The position numbers and the translations under genes are program-made. From the NCBI GenBank assembly GCA_014898415.1, contig RCTD01000018.1, positions 253,001 through 317,000 on the forward strand: a stretch of 64,000 bases of DNA. Direction: 5' to 3'. Source of the DNA: Stromatinia cepivora. Taxonomy: Eukaryota > Ascomycota > Leotiomycetes > Helotiales > Sclerotiniaceae. Shown here one piece after another: positions 1-11,052 of the stretch (positions within the stretch are counted from its first letter, which is position 1; every line of letters starts with the position of its first letter). The notes under the pieces were generated by a model. It ran no database searches. It saw only the letters and a program-made list of their open reading frames with translations, and had not been told where the DNA came from.

Positions 1-1
1 A

Positions 2-3001
2 GTCTGCTTCCAAGATAGCGGTCTTGTTGAATATTCCGATCTTGAGGTTATGCAAATGCTAGGACGTGCAGGAAGACCTCAATTCGATGATAGTGCTGCC
101 GCAATCATCATGACCCGAATGGACAACGCAGACCGATATAAGAAGATGATCTCGGGTCAGGATATTTTGGAGAGTACGTTACATCTGAATCTCATTGAGC
201 ATCTGAACTCGGAAATCGGACTGCGCACCATCAAGACTGCCTACGAAGCTAAAGTATGGTTGGGGGGGACTTTCTTGAGTGTTAGGATGAGACAGAATCC
301 CAACTATTATAAGTTTTCTGGCATAGTTCCTAGTAGGGACGCGGATGAACAGCTCGAGTTGGTCTGCGAGAGAGATATTAAGCTCCTTCAAGATTATGAA
401 CTCGTCACAAAGGAGGAAAACTTCTCTTGCACGGAATATGGTGCTGCTATGAGCCGATATATGGTTCAATTTGAGACGATGAAGTTACTTTTGAGTATTC
501 CTCGTCATTCAAAGACGGAGACAATCTTGAATACCATATGTCAAGCGGCCGAATTTAAAGATCTTCGAATGAAACCAAATGAGCGGTCGAGTCTTCGAGA
601 ATTTAACAAATCACCCATGATGAAGTTTCCCATCAAAGAGAACATATCAACGACAGGACACAAAATCTTTCTCATGATTCAAGTCCAGCTAGGTGGGATT
701 GAACCTTTGTCGAATAACGACTTTCGCATCATCAGCCGGCAATTCAATATGGAGACTAATATTATACTGGATCGAGTTCAACGTTTGATTAGGTGTGTTA
801 TTGACTGTAAAGCCGTTGATTGCGATTCAATTTCTACACGCTTTGCCCTTGATCTTTCTAGGAGTGTCGCGGCTGGCTTTTGGGATAACTCATCCTTACA
901 ATTGAGACAAGTTCCACAAATTGGACCAGCATCTTTGCGGAAGTTGACGGGGAATAATGTCAACTCTGTGGAAAAGCTGGCTGGACTTGACACAGCAGGA
1001 ATTGAAAGAGTTATGAGCAAGAATCCTCCATTTGGGAAGAAGATGAAGGACAATTTGATGGACTTTCCTCGATTGACTCTCACAGCCCAGATTTCCGGAA
1101 GAGCTTTTTCAAAAGCAGGGGAGCAGCCGAAGGTTAAAGTCAATGCTGTCCTTGGATATGCAAACGACAAAGTACCAAACTGGTTGGGTAGGATACCATC
1201 CTTGACATTTATAGCCGAAATATCGAGTGGAACCTTGGTGTATTTCTGGCGTGGAAACATCAAACGATTATTGAATGGCAATAAGCAACAGTTCACTGTT
1301 GAACTGTCATCACCAGATGATGAGATCAAATGTTGGCTCGCATGTGATGAGATTGTCGGTACTCTGCAATCTTGCATTTTGAAGCACAATATTCCTGCGG
1401 ATGAGTTCCCTCCTCCGAAAGTTGTGGTCGAAGAGCAACCCATCATCAATAACTCAAGGACAGAGCAAGTGGCTACATCTGATGAATTCGACGATGGAAT
1501 TGATGATGATGCTATGCTCGCAGTAGCTAAGCAAGTCGAGGGTGGACGTCGAGTTTCTAGTGATTATGGATCTGATGCCTTTATTGATATCGATACAATC
1601 GATTTAGGCAATTCTGTTAATAACAAGAGATCAAGGGAAGAAATCGACCAACCAGAACCAGTCAAGATGGATAATGGGAAATGGGCATGCAATCATCATT
1701 GCCGTGATGGGAATACATTGAAGAACGGCCAACTTTGCAAGCATAGGTGTTGCAGGGAGGGACTTGATAAGCCTAGGAAAGTTGCCAGGAAGAAGTCCAC
1801 GACTGGAAGTACCGAAGATCAAGGTTCGAAATCTGACAATAAGATCAAAGGAGCTGTGACCAAGCCTATGAACACTGAATCCTCTGGCAGCAAGCAACTC
1901 GCAAAATTGGCCAAGAAACCCCGACTTATGCTATCAGGCGCCTCAGGTTCCGGTCAATACGATGTGGAAGTAATTGATCTTTCGGAGACCTTATCTCCAG
2001 TAACATATCCTGATATCGCATCCAAAGATTATCGAAAGTTACATAATTTGCATACAAGCATTCAAAAGGATACATCTGTTCGGCTCCCGAAAAATCCGCC
2101 GAAGTTCTCATACACTAGTGGAGAGATGCCCAATCTTTCATTCATGGATAACGGTGCTTCTAAGTCCGATAAAAAAGATGAATCAGACCCTTTTGATTCT
2201 GATGAGTACGAATTCCCTTCGCCTTCTGCTCTTCTAAGAAGTGATAAGCATATGGTTAAGAGTGTCTCCATGTCCGCCACTCAGTTACCACCTCCAGCCA
2301 TGGGTATGTCTAGGTATAAGAGTAATGACCAACCGGATCCTTCAGAAGATCCATTTGATGATCCATCGGGTAGTTTCGAAGCCGCAATGATAGGTCTAGA
2401 CGATTCTATGAACCTGCGACCCACTACCCCCAAACTCAACACGAGCTTTGCCAATAATGTATTTGATTTTGCAGCATTTGATTCCGAGGAAGCGTATACT
2501 CAACAATTCTCTAGTCCTTTAATGAGTCAAGCACAGAGAGGAAGCACTCAGGAAGAAGTAGATGGTGACGAGATGGACATTGCCATGCAATCTATGAAGC
2601 GCCAGCAATCTAGTCCATGGATGAAAGGTTTTCGCGGTGGTAATATGATTGGTTATAATCAGGGAGATGAAGATGAGTATGGTTATGATGATAGTCCGGC
2701 ATTGCCTCAGATGAAGAGAAGGAGAGTTGATGCTGAAGAAGATGAGGGTAAAGATGGTGGTATCGAGAGCACAATGAAGAATTCGGAGGACATGAAGTCT
2801 ACCAGTGGAAGCAGTGCTTCAGTATGGGGTAATGAGATTGGATCTGAGATCATAGATGATGGGGAGACTGACAAAGATAAGAAGGGAAAAGAGCAGAACA
2901 CTGATGTAAAGGCCAATGTTCGCCCTGAACCTGCTTGGGTCAGTGAGATGGATCCGGATTTTATCAATATGTTCAGAGGATATGTTGATTTCATTGATTG
3001 A
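2..3001 (+). CDS. HFM1: MER3/HFM1-type meiotic DNA helicase, 3' part (N-terminus outside window)
   Basis: Superfamily 2 (Ski2-like) DNA helicase that in its family promotes meiotic crossover formation. The frame is open from the first base of the window, so the gene is partial. Helicase motif VI is seen as QMLGRAGRPQFDD at about nt 50-90, followed by a winged-helix stretch and a Sec63-type domain to about nt 1330. Nt 1340-2940 encode a long low-complexity acidic tail. This tail contains a cysteine cluster (C-x3-C-x11-C-x3-CC, nt 1688-1753) resembling the zinc motif that fungal HFM1 proteins carry. The C-terminus has PAWVSEMDPDF followed by a conserved-looking hydrophobic end. No intron is needed in the visible 999 codons. 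The neighbouring P4-ATPase gene converges on it. Motifs I-V cannot be checked, so a Brr2/Slh1-type helicase is the alternative, but the single Sec63 unit plus zinc tail favours HFM1. Confidence 0.88.
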   Translation, partial: VCFQDSGLVEYSDLEVMQMLGRAGRPQFDDSAAAIIMTRMDNADRYKKMISGQDILESTLHLNLIEHLNSEIGLRTIKTAYEAKVWLGGTFLSVRMRQNPNYYKFSGIVPSRDADEQLELVCERDIKLLQDYELVTKEENFSCTEYGAAMSRYMVQFETMKLLLSIPRHSKTETILNTICQAAEFKDLRMKPNERSSLREFNKSPMMKFPIKENISTTGHKIFLMIQVQLGGIEPLSNNDFRIISRQFNMETNIILDRVQRLIRCVIDCKAVDCDSISTRFALDLSRSVAAGFWDNSSLQLRQVPQIGPASLRKLTGNNVNSVEKLAGLDTAGIERVMSKNPPFGKKMKDNLMDFPRLTLTAQISGRAFSKAGEQPKVKVNAVLGYANDKVPNWLGRIPSLTFIAEISSGTLVYFWRGNIKRLLNGNKQQFTVELSSPDDEIKCWLACDEIVGTLQSCILKHNIPADEFPPPKVVVEEQPIINNSRTEQVATSDEFDDGIDDDAMLAVAKQVEGGRRVSSDYGSDAFIDIDTIDLGNSVNNKRSREEIDQPEPVKMDNGKWACNHHCRDGNTLKNGQLCKHRCCREGLDKPRKVARKKSTTGSTEDQGSKSDNKIKGAVTKPMNTESSGSKQLAKLAKKPRLMLSGASGSGQYDVEVIDLSETLSPVTYPDIASKDYRKLHNLHTSIQKDTSVRLPKNPPKFSYTSGEMPNLSFMDNGASKSDKKDESDPFDSDEYEFPSPSALLRSDKHMVKSVSMSATQLPPPAMGMSRYKSNDQPDPSEDPFDDPSGSFEAAMIGLDDSMNLRPTTPKLNTSFANNVFDFAAFDSEEAYTQQFSSPLMSQAQRGSTQEEVDGDEMDIAMQSMKRQQSSPWMKGFRGGNMIGYNQGDEDEYGYDDSPALPQMKRRRVDAEEDEGKDGGIESTMKNSEDMKSTSGSSASVWGNEIGSEIIDDGETDKDKKGKEQNTDVKANVRPEPAWVSEMDPDFINMFRGYVDFID

Positions 3002-3328
3002 TGGTTTGAACTGTCATTGAGATTGAGGATGAGCAAAAGAGTTTGCGATAGTATGGTGGATGATGTAAGGTGAATAGCATGATGGAAGATATGAGAAGGT
3101 GAATAGCTAGATAGCTATATTTTGGGAGCAGTATATGGATGGAATTATCGCTAGGTTATATGGCTGGACGAATTGATGAAGATGATTAAAAGCTAACAAG
3201 AGCTTGCGCGACATTTATCAAAAACAATTTTGTACCGATTAGAGAGATGGGAAGTTAGAGCTATATTGGCTGGGATTTTATTCTTAGCATAATATATATT
3301 GTTAGCACTTGCAGATACAATGCAATAC

Positions 3329-3329
3329 T

Positions 3330-3410
<81 letters not shown>
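3329..3410. repeat. (ATC)n trinucleotide microsatellite
   Basis: About 27 uninterrupted ATC units, followed directly by five or so CAA units (3411-3426). It is probably length-variable between strains. Confidence 0.95.
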
Positions 3411-3411
<1 letters not shown>

Positions 3412-3597
3412 ACAACAACAACAACAGTTGATATCCAATACAAGTTACAAGTAAAAATACAAATACAATGCAATAAAACCAAACCGCAATGCCAAATCCA
3501 ATACTGACTAGGTACCTAATCTAAACCTAGGTAGACCACGGCCAAATTCAAACCGATTCAAACCCAACCGAACCGAAGACCCCATATCAAACATTCA

Positions 3598-3762
3598 TCT
3601 CTTCTCTTCTCTTCTCTTCTCTTCTCTTCTCTTCTCTTCTCTTCTCTTCTCTTCTCTTCTCTTCTCTTCTCTTCTCTTCTCTTCTCTTCTCTTCTCTTCT
3701 CTTCTCTTCTCTTCTCTTCTCTTCTCTTCTCTTCTCTTCTCTTCTCTTCTCTTCTCTTCTCT
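3598..3762. repeat. (CTTCT)n pentanucleotide microsatellite
   Basis: About 33 perfect copies of CTTCT, making a 165 bp pure pyrimidine tract on the + strand and pure purine on the other. Pyrimidine-rich, less regular DNA follows to about 3930. Confidence 0.96.
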
Positions 3763-3947
3763 TTCATATATGCATTTTCCATTTTCCTTTTTTTTTTATC
3801 ATTCCTCTCATTGCATTTCTCCTATTCCTCTCATTCATCTGATTCCTCGCGTTCCTCGTATTCCATTCCTCCAATCTCTTTCTTTCCTTCCTTCTTTTCC
3901 ACGTTTTTTTCCTTTTTCTCGTTCTTTCCTCGTTCATAATCATAATC

Positions 3948-3982
3948 ATCATATCATATCATATCACATCATATCATATCAC
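3948..3982. repeat. (ATATC)n short pentanucleotide repeat
   Basis: About six ATATC units with one variant (ACATC). It ends four bases before the stop codon of the P4-ATPase gene on the opposite strand. Confidence 0.85.
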
Positions 3983-3985
3983 CCA

Positions 3986-6900
3986 TCACCGCGGCGAACT
4001 AAAGCTAAAAAGTCTTCTTCCGACCCCCTTAACCCCATTCCCTTTACCCGCCGTCCCAGCCGCATTCCCAATCGTACCATTTATCCCCACCTCTGCTATA
4101 TCGATTGGACTCGTTGCTGGATTCCCATTCCCATTCCCATGTGCATGTCCATGATCCGCCTCATCATCATAATCTTCTAGACCTGCACCACCACCCGCAT
4201 CTGCACTTGCCCCCACACCAGCATCGGCTAAACTCCCCTTCCTCATTCTCAATTGCGTAGAAATCGAGGTTCTCGTTACTCCCGTCCCACTACTCATAAG
4301 TCTCTCTCTTTCTCTTTCCTGTCCATGACCATCAGAATGCATAATCCTCGGTCTCTCCAACAACTCCAAAATTTCTCTTTCACCCTCTTCCTCATCCCCA
4401 AAACTCCTCTTCCCATCTCCTCCCCCAACAACCCCACTCCCCTCCCTAACCGCCCTCTCCAACCTAATCTTCACCTCTCTATCCCTCTCCAACCCCTGCC
4501 AAACCTCCACATCACTCCCCCAAAAAGTTCTCCTCACACTACTGACGCCCACCTCGAGCAAAAAAACCGCCGCCAAAATAATAATAAGTGTACACCACCA
4601 AAGGGGATTTCTTCCAAATTGATATATGAATCCATCTCGTACATTATAGGTCAGGGCTTTGGGACTGTAGATAGAAGAGAGGAGGAGATTCCAGAGGAAC
4701 CAGCCGCCTATGCTGAGGATGAAGCCGAGGGCTGTTATGTAGGTTTTAGTGTGCATTTCGAGGATACTGGGGGTGTTGTTAGTTTTTTGTGGGAGTAGAA
4801 GGGAGATGGAATGGAAGGGAATGGGGTTTAATAGTTTGAATTGCAGTCTGAAAATGAAGAATGGTGATAGTGGAACTCGTTCAATGTAATGATCCCATGA
4901 GAACATCAAATCCACTCGGATCATCAATCAATACTCAAAAACCACACCAATTCAAACATCGAAACCTTTAATCTAGACTGCAATCCAAACAATCCAAACA
5001 CAGTTCAAAAAGAAAAGTACTTACAGAAGTTTCGAAACAATAATCACCACCGCCGCCGTGAAACAAAGATCCCCCAAAGAATACAACGTATTATCATTCG
5101 TAAACCTCGATTCTCCAAAAAGGCCATAAGCCAAAAACCAAATCATAATCATTTCACTCGCAGCCATGAAAGTCCAACCAATATATTTCTTGAGATTAAA
5201 TCCCTCATCACGTTGTCCATAAGTATATAATTCTGGAACAGCGAGAAGAGTTGTAGCCGAAAGATCTTGATCAAAGACTCCGAGAAAGATAACACAAAGG
5301 GATGTAAAAAGTGTGTTGAAGACGGTAAGAGATACGGATTCGAAAAGTGAGGTCCCGGTGTATCCGTTCCATTTTTGATAGACAGCTTGGATCATGTAGA
5401 AAAGAAATTCTTTCCAGAAAGTCCCGAGAATATATTTTCCTGTTCGAACGTAATTCCAATGACCGTGAACAAACAATAATCGCTGTAGAAATCGGAATTG
5501 AGCAATTGAGTAATCGGATATACGAGCTGCTTGAAGACCTTCTTTTCCACTGATACCAATTCCCACATGAGCTTCTTGAATCATGGCAATATCATTTGCA
5601 CCATCGCCAATAGCCAAGGTAATAGATTTATTAACCTTTGTTCGAATCTTCTTCACGAGAGATGCCTTTTGACTTGGACTTGCTCGACAACAAATGACTG
5701 AATCGGCTTGAACCACCAAATCGAAAAACAACAGAGAGAGTGTCTGATTTGCATCGATCTCCGAAAGCGTTTGTCCATCCACGACAATAACCGAGTGCGC
5801 AACATTTCCATTATTAATATCAACCAATGTAGTAGCCATGCAATGCTCAACTTCACCAGTAGTCCAATCCAAAATAATGATTTCCGAGTAATTTTTAGCA
5901 ATCCTAGCAGAATGCGCAATATTAATAGCCGTTTCCCTCTTATCACCTGTGAGCATCCAAATTTTAATATTTGCTCTCCTCAACTTATCCACTGTCTCTG
6001 GTACACCCTTTTGAAGTTTATCTTCTATTGCTGTAGCACCTGAAAGATCAAAATCTTGTTCTATCATCTCTCCCGCATTCTCAATCATGTTTTGACGATC
6101 TACTAGACTAGTTGTGGCGTCCAAATATATCTTCTTCCATCCAGTATATTCTTGTTCTTCCAAGAATCTATAGCCAAACAACAGAGTTCGAAGCCCCTCA
6201 CCAGCAAAATCATTAATATGTTGGAAACAACGCTCAAATACAGCAGCATCATCCACAGCCAATGATTCATCGACAAATTCATCAAAATGTGTAGTTTGCA
6301 TAGAAGTCCTTACATCCGATGAAGCGAAAGAAAATCGACCCATAGCCATAGAAGTCCGTGGAGTTCTATAAGCATCAGCCGCTCCATCCAAATCTGGCAT
6401 TTCAACATCACTTTCTCTTTCTCTCAACCAAGAATCAAGTTCATCTCGTATAGGTTGTAATCTTGTACTAGCCATACTTGGTCTTCCACCACCAATACTT
6501 TTCCGATTTCGACTCATACTTGATCGTGGAAGATTCATACTAGGTCGACTATAACTGGTTCTGGGACTACTTTCGCTCATCCTTCGTAGTACCTCTTCAG
6601 CCTCTAAACTCTTCCTTGTACTTGACCGTCTCTGAACTTCCGATAATTTTTGCATAGCCAATGGAGCAAGTTTCAAGCGTGGAAGAATAGAAGAGTCTGC
6701 ACCTTTACAGAGAATGCAAATCTTTCCATTAGGAAATCGGACGATAATTGACATTCGCTTTCGCTTGCTTGAAAACTCAATTACATCAAGAACTTCATAT
6801 GTCTCCGTGATATCATCTGATTCACCCGTAACAGTTAAGGTGATAGAACGAGCAGGTCTATCAATGACCAAATATCCAAGTTCTTGAGCAGCTTGTACCA

Positions 6901-9376
6901 AAGCCAACTCATCCGGAGATGCAGCTTGAAATTCAATATCTCCATTTTCTCGAACTTCCGGAAGACATGTATGACAAAGTGCAATGGACAAAAGGAAGAA
7001 TTTGGCCTTCTTAGTAAATATACTATGAGGTTTACTCTGCATATAGCGAATCATTTCTTCAGTCCGGAATTCGGGCTGAATGCGATTAGGTTGTGCTGAT
7101 GACCTCCACAGAGAACTAGATCTCCTAAGAACATCGGTAGTTGGACTTGCTAATTCATCATCCTCCGGACGAGGTTTATGTACTCGTTTCTTGGAAAAGC
7201 GTCTAGCAATTCCTTTACCCTTATTTTTTGACTTTGATGTATCCTCCTTGCTTACATCAAGCTCCAGCTTAGCCGCTTCTCGAATCAAGTCAAAGTCATG
7301 AAGCCAAGCATACCCAGCAACACTGAGCTTTCTAAAACGCATGACATTATCAGTCAATGTGCCCGTCTTGTCGGAAAATACATAACTAATCTGGCCCAAG
7401 TTCTCAAGAATCGTAGATGTATTTGAAACCATTGGAGTGTCCGATACAGGATCATACATCTCAACATCATGCATGAGAAGTAATTGTCCAACCTTGATGA
7501 TTTCCAAACTAACATAAAGCGAGAGCGGGATTAATGTATTAAAGAGAATGATAAAGGCAACGATCGAGTAGCTGAATTCAAAGTGTGCTCCTTCTAAATA
7601 CCATGAATTACTCTCAACATTGCCAGACCATATTTGGTAAGCTATGGTACAGAATAAAGCGAGGATAACGACGAATACAACGAGAATGATGACAATGTTA
7701 TTTGCAATCTTTTGCATCTCCGGTGCTTTAGTTCGAGGATTTTTATTGGCATTCATTCTGATTTTACACTCTTCGCCAGTGTTAAGCACCATACCAATGG
7801 CATTAGATGTATTCCTCAGAATACTTCCTCGGAAGACAATCTCGTTGGTCGTGAGTGGTAGAGTTTCGCCATCAACAGTGATTCTTCCGTCAAAATTATA
7901 CAAATCCAAATTAGGATCTTCAATCACAACATGAGCACGACAATCAACCAATTTCTCCACAGTTGAGCATTTCTCCACCAAAGAAATTGGTGGTGATTTT
8001 GTCTTCAAATTTGTCTCGCCATCTAATGCCATGGTTTCAATGAATGCGATATTGTTTGACCCATCTGCATGTAGAAGGAGAATATCTGCTGGTATCGCTT
8101 CATCTCGTTGGAGTTTTATGATATCACCAACTTTGAGATTTTTCCACTTCAATGTTGCCCAATGCTTTAGCCCTGAAGCTGTTGCTTCGATATCAATTTC
8201 ATGCACCGTCTCAGGTGAATCGATACCTAAGCCTTTTTTGGCCCTCTTTGATCGCGGACCTTTAGCTCTAATATGGGACTTCTCATTGATATCAACAGGC
8301 GTGTATGCGTGTAAGACCAATGTCTGATTGTTGTTCTCGACTTGATCCAACTTGTAGCGCCGAACATCATCATATCCCTCCTTCGCCATACTAATCATAA
8401 CAAAAACAAGAAGCGGGGCAATCGTTGTATAACTTCCCGTAGGTGAAAGTCCAGGTACCATTTGAAGAATGGAAACAAGTAAGAAATATGCATTTGCCAG
8501 TTTTGAAAATTGAAAGAAAAGCTGCTTTGGTATGAAATTCCATATTGTATATCGACTAGAGCGAATGGTGTTGCCGATATATGGCACCCCAGTTCTCTCG
8601 TCAATTAGGGAGGCTCCCTGCTGGCGAGTGACATCCAGATCAATATGCCGTCCATCTTTGGAAGGAGGTATTTCTCTTTGCCTAAGAACATCTTTCAATA
8701 TCTTCTCCCTGTAGAACCACTGTGACTTCTTCTTCGCTTTTCGGATAATGGAATCGTCCCCCTTCACCTTGCGCACAAAGCGATCATAATTGTGTAAATC
8801 CCTCGTCCCAAAAGCCTTTTGATCCCTATGTTTGAATGTTCTATTCGATTCCGTAGATTGAATATTCCCGTTTGGTGCCTCCTCAATCTGATCATGTACG
8901 GGACATACCTCCACCGAACTATGCGTCTTCTTCCCACCAGTTTGCGGAGGTTCTGTTTCCGCAAGTTCGATAGTCTCCTGCTCCGATCTACTATTCAATC
9001 CCCGCGCAAACAATGTCCGTCTCAGCGAATACCCTCTATCCCTCGTCCTCGGCGAAATTGGCGAAATTCCCAGAACCCTCCTCCCTTGTCCTGATGTAGA
9101 TGATGTACCATTTGCAGCTGTTTCCGTCGCCGCTATCCTCGTATCAATACTCAAATTCGGAGTCGCAGGTCTCAGACCAGAAGATTCGGCAAAACCTCCT
9201 CGTTCTCGCTCTCGTTCTACATCCACCGAGAAGCGCACTCTATGATTCTCTTTATTTGTCGAAGGTGCGGGGTCCTCCATCACCGTCGCAGATGGTGGGG
9301 GATTCGAACAGGATGATGATGATATCTCGTCGCAGGACGACGGACTAGTACTTCTTCCTCCAATGTCACCGGTCAT
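3986..9376 (-). CDS. DNF3: P4-ATPase (phospholipid flippase), Dnf3-type, two exons
   Basis: Flippase that in its family moves phospholipids to the cytosolic leaflet of Golgi/endosomal membranes. Model: exon 1 9376-5025, intron 5024-4767 (258 bp, donor GTAAGT, branch CTAAC, acceptor CAG), exon 2 4766-3986; 5,133 coding nt, 1,710 aa. The join restores the run KLLILEMHTKTYITA of the membrane region. Visible motifs: N-terminal flippase signature near residue 265-345 (IPKQLFFQFSKLANAYF), DGETN at 452, phosphorylation site DKTGTLTDN at 669, hinge GDGANDIAM near 1255, then membrane segments and a Gly/Ala/His-rich C-terminal tail after a DVEVWQGLERD motif. A roughly 200-residue Ser/Arg-rich head precedes the core. 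The long head and the early-core wording match Dnf3 better than Dnf1/2, Drs2 or Neo1, but subfamily choice is from memory. Treating exon 2 as a separate gene would leave a flippase without its last membrane helices. Confidence 0.9.
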
Positions 9377-11052
9377 GGTTGCAATTCATCTGTCCCGTTC
9401 TTCATCGGTACCAGTACTGAAGGAGAACTCCTCAGTTCCGTTTCGCTTTGGGCTCCGCTTCTCCAGCCACCAGTGAGTGACAGGTAGTGAGGGATTTGAA
9501 TCTACCTAAAATAAAGATATAAAGAATGTGACCAGAACTACAATCAATAAGAACTTTGTGGAACTTGTGCGAAGCAATCTGTGCGAATACGAAACAATCT
9601 GCAAACTAGTCCGCACTAACCTTATGAACGAAAGTCAAAGTTAAATATAACAATCTACCTTGCAAAAACAACTAATAATTTATCTGTACATTGGTTGATG
9701 TTTCCAAATGTCTGGTGACCTTGGTAGTAAATAGTTAAAAGAGCAAAAGCAAAGAGGTTGAACTTGGCCAATTCTCCCATTCTGGCCAGGCCATTTCATC
9801 ATTGCTGATTGTAATCTTAGATCTTTTTTTGGCATTCTTCGTATCTTCTAGCATGCAACGTGTGGAGGGTGGAGGCTTATGTGCTCAGCCAACACTAATT
9901 ACACATAGTTCTATCACGAACTTGTATTTAATATTTTATACAAAAACCCATGTACTTCTAGCTTTCTTAAGATCCTTTGTAGCCTTACCAGATATCGTAC
10001 ATTATCTTTATTTAAGTCACACACCGGTACTATGGTGCGTACCTGAATAACTTGTTTATTCTTTATTGTCCAGGTCAAGAATCCTGTATTGCCTTTGACA
10101 ATTGGATTGTCCTTCCAGGTATCTAGTTTCTACTGCCCTCGAATTCTAATATCTGAATATCAGATACTGGTTTGAGATTGATCTGAACGAAACAGATACG
10201 ATTTCATACATATTCTTGGAATATACATACCTGCATAGTCAACAGTTAATATAAAAGTAGCATCTCACACGCAACACATCATCACATACATCACCAACGT
10301 TTGTGTAAAAACACCACGAATATTAATTATATGCACATTTTCCTACCTACTCAAGCTCAAGAAACAATGAAACGAAGTGAACAATTTTACAAAATAGATT
10401 TTCCACTATTAAGCCCACCATGATTCATCAATCCATTGCTTGCGCATATTGCGCCAGCCAGCAAAACCAAGCAAAATTTGTAGACCCCCACCATGTTGCT
10501 GTTTCCACATTCAATATCGCACGCTTTCCCTCCTAAGCTTTCCACCATCCATTTATATCTTCAACCCAACTACCAGAAATCTCCATAGAGAGGAGACCAA
10601 TAAAAACAGTGAGATGAAGCTGATTAACAAACATCAAGTTCGAGAGAGAACGCGCAAGAGCAAAGATATCAATGAGAAAACGATCGCTGTACCAGACAGG
10701 CATGATAGAATTGGGTAAAGTCGTCATGCAAGTCGTGGCGTAAAAACAGAAGGAAAATTTGGGAATATGAAATCAAGACTATGCTACAATGCCCAAAGCA
10801 AGTGCAAAGTCGAGAGAAGAATCGACATGAAATACCTAAAAAACGACCGTCGACACCTCCCCCTTTCCGTGCACAATGAAAATCAACCAACGCCACCCGC
10901 AATTTCCCCCAACAATCTCTAAGCAAAAATGGTTTCTGAAATGCAAAAATCGATCATCTCAATATCTGCCATCTCAAAATCGTTTCCAACCAAGGTCCGA
11001 GCAACCATTTCAGGTTCTCAGACAGTTCCAAAGTTCCAAAGGTATATTCTAT
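9377..11052. other. Intergenic: flippase promoter/5' leader and homeobox 3' region
   Basis: No supported gene in 1,676 bp. The part next to 9376 should hold the flippase promoter and leader. The part next to 11052 should hold the homeobox 3' UTR. Open frames here are short and show no family motif. Confidence 0.7.

Larger units (their letters stand above)
3002..3985. other. Convergent intergenic region rich in microsatellites
   Basis: This 984 bp lies between two genes that end towards each other, so it should hold two 3' UTRs and terminators. It contains three simple-sequence arrays (listed separately) and no coding frame beyond the repeats. Open frames over the arrays encode only poly-Asp or an R/E/K pentamer repeat and are not genes. 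Confidence 0.8.

Noticed and set aside
3261..3782. Frames encoding poly-Asp and an RREEK repeat
   Set aside because: They are only translations of the ATC and CTTCT microsatellites.
4253..4798. 181-codon plus-strand frame over flippase exon 2
   Set aside because: Antisense shadow of the GC-skewed tail of the P4-ATPase; the minus frame has the conserved membrane segments.
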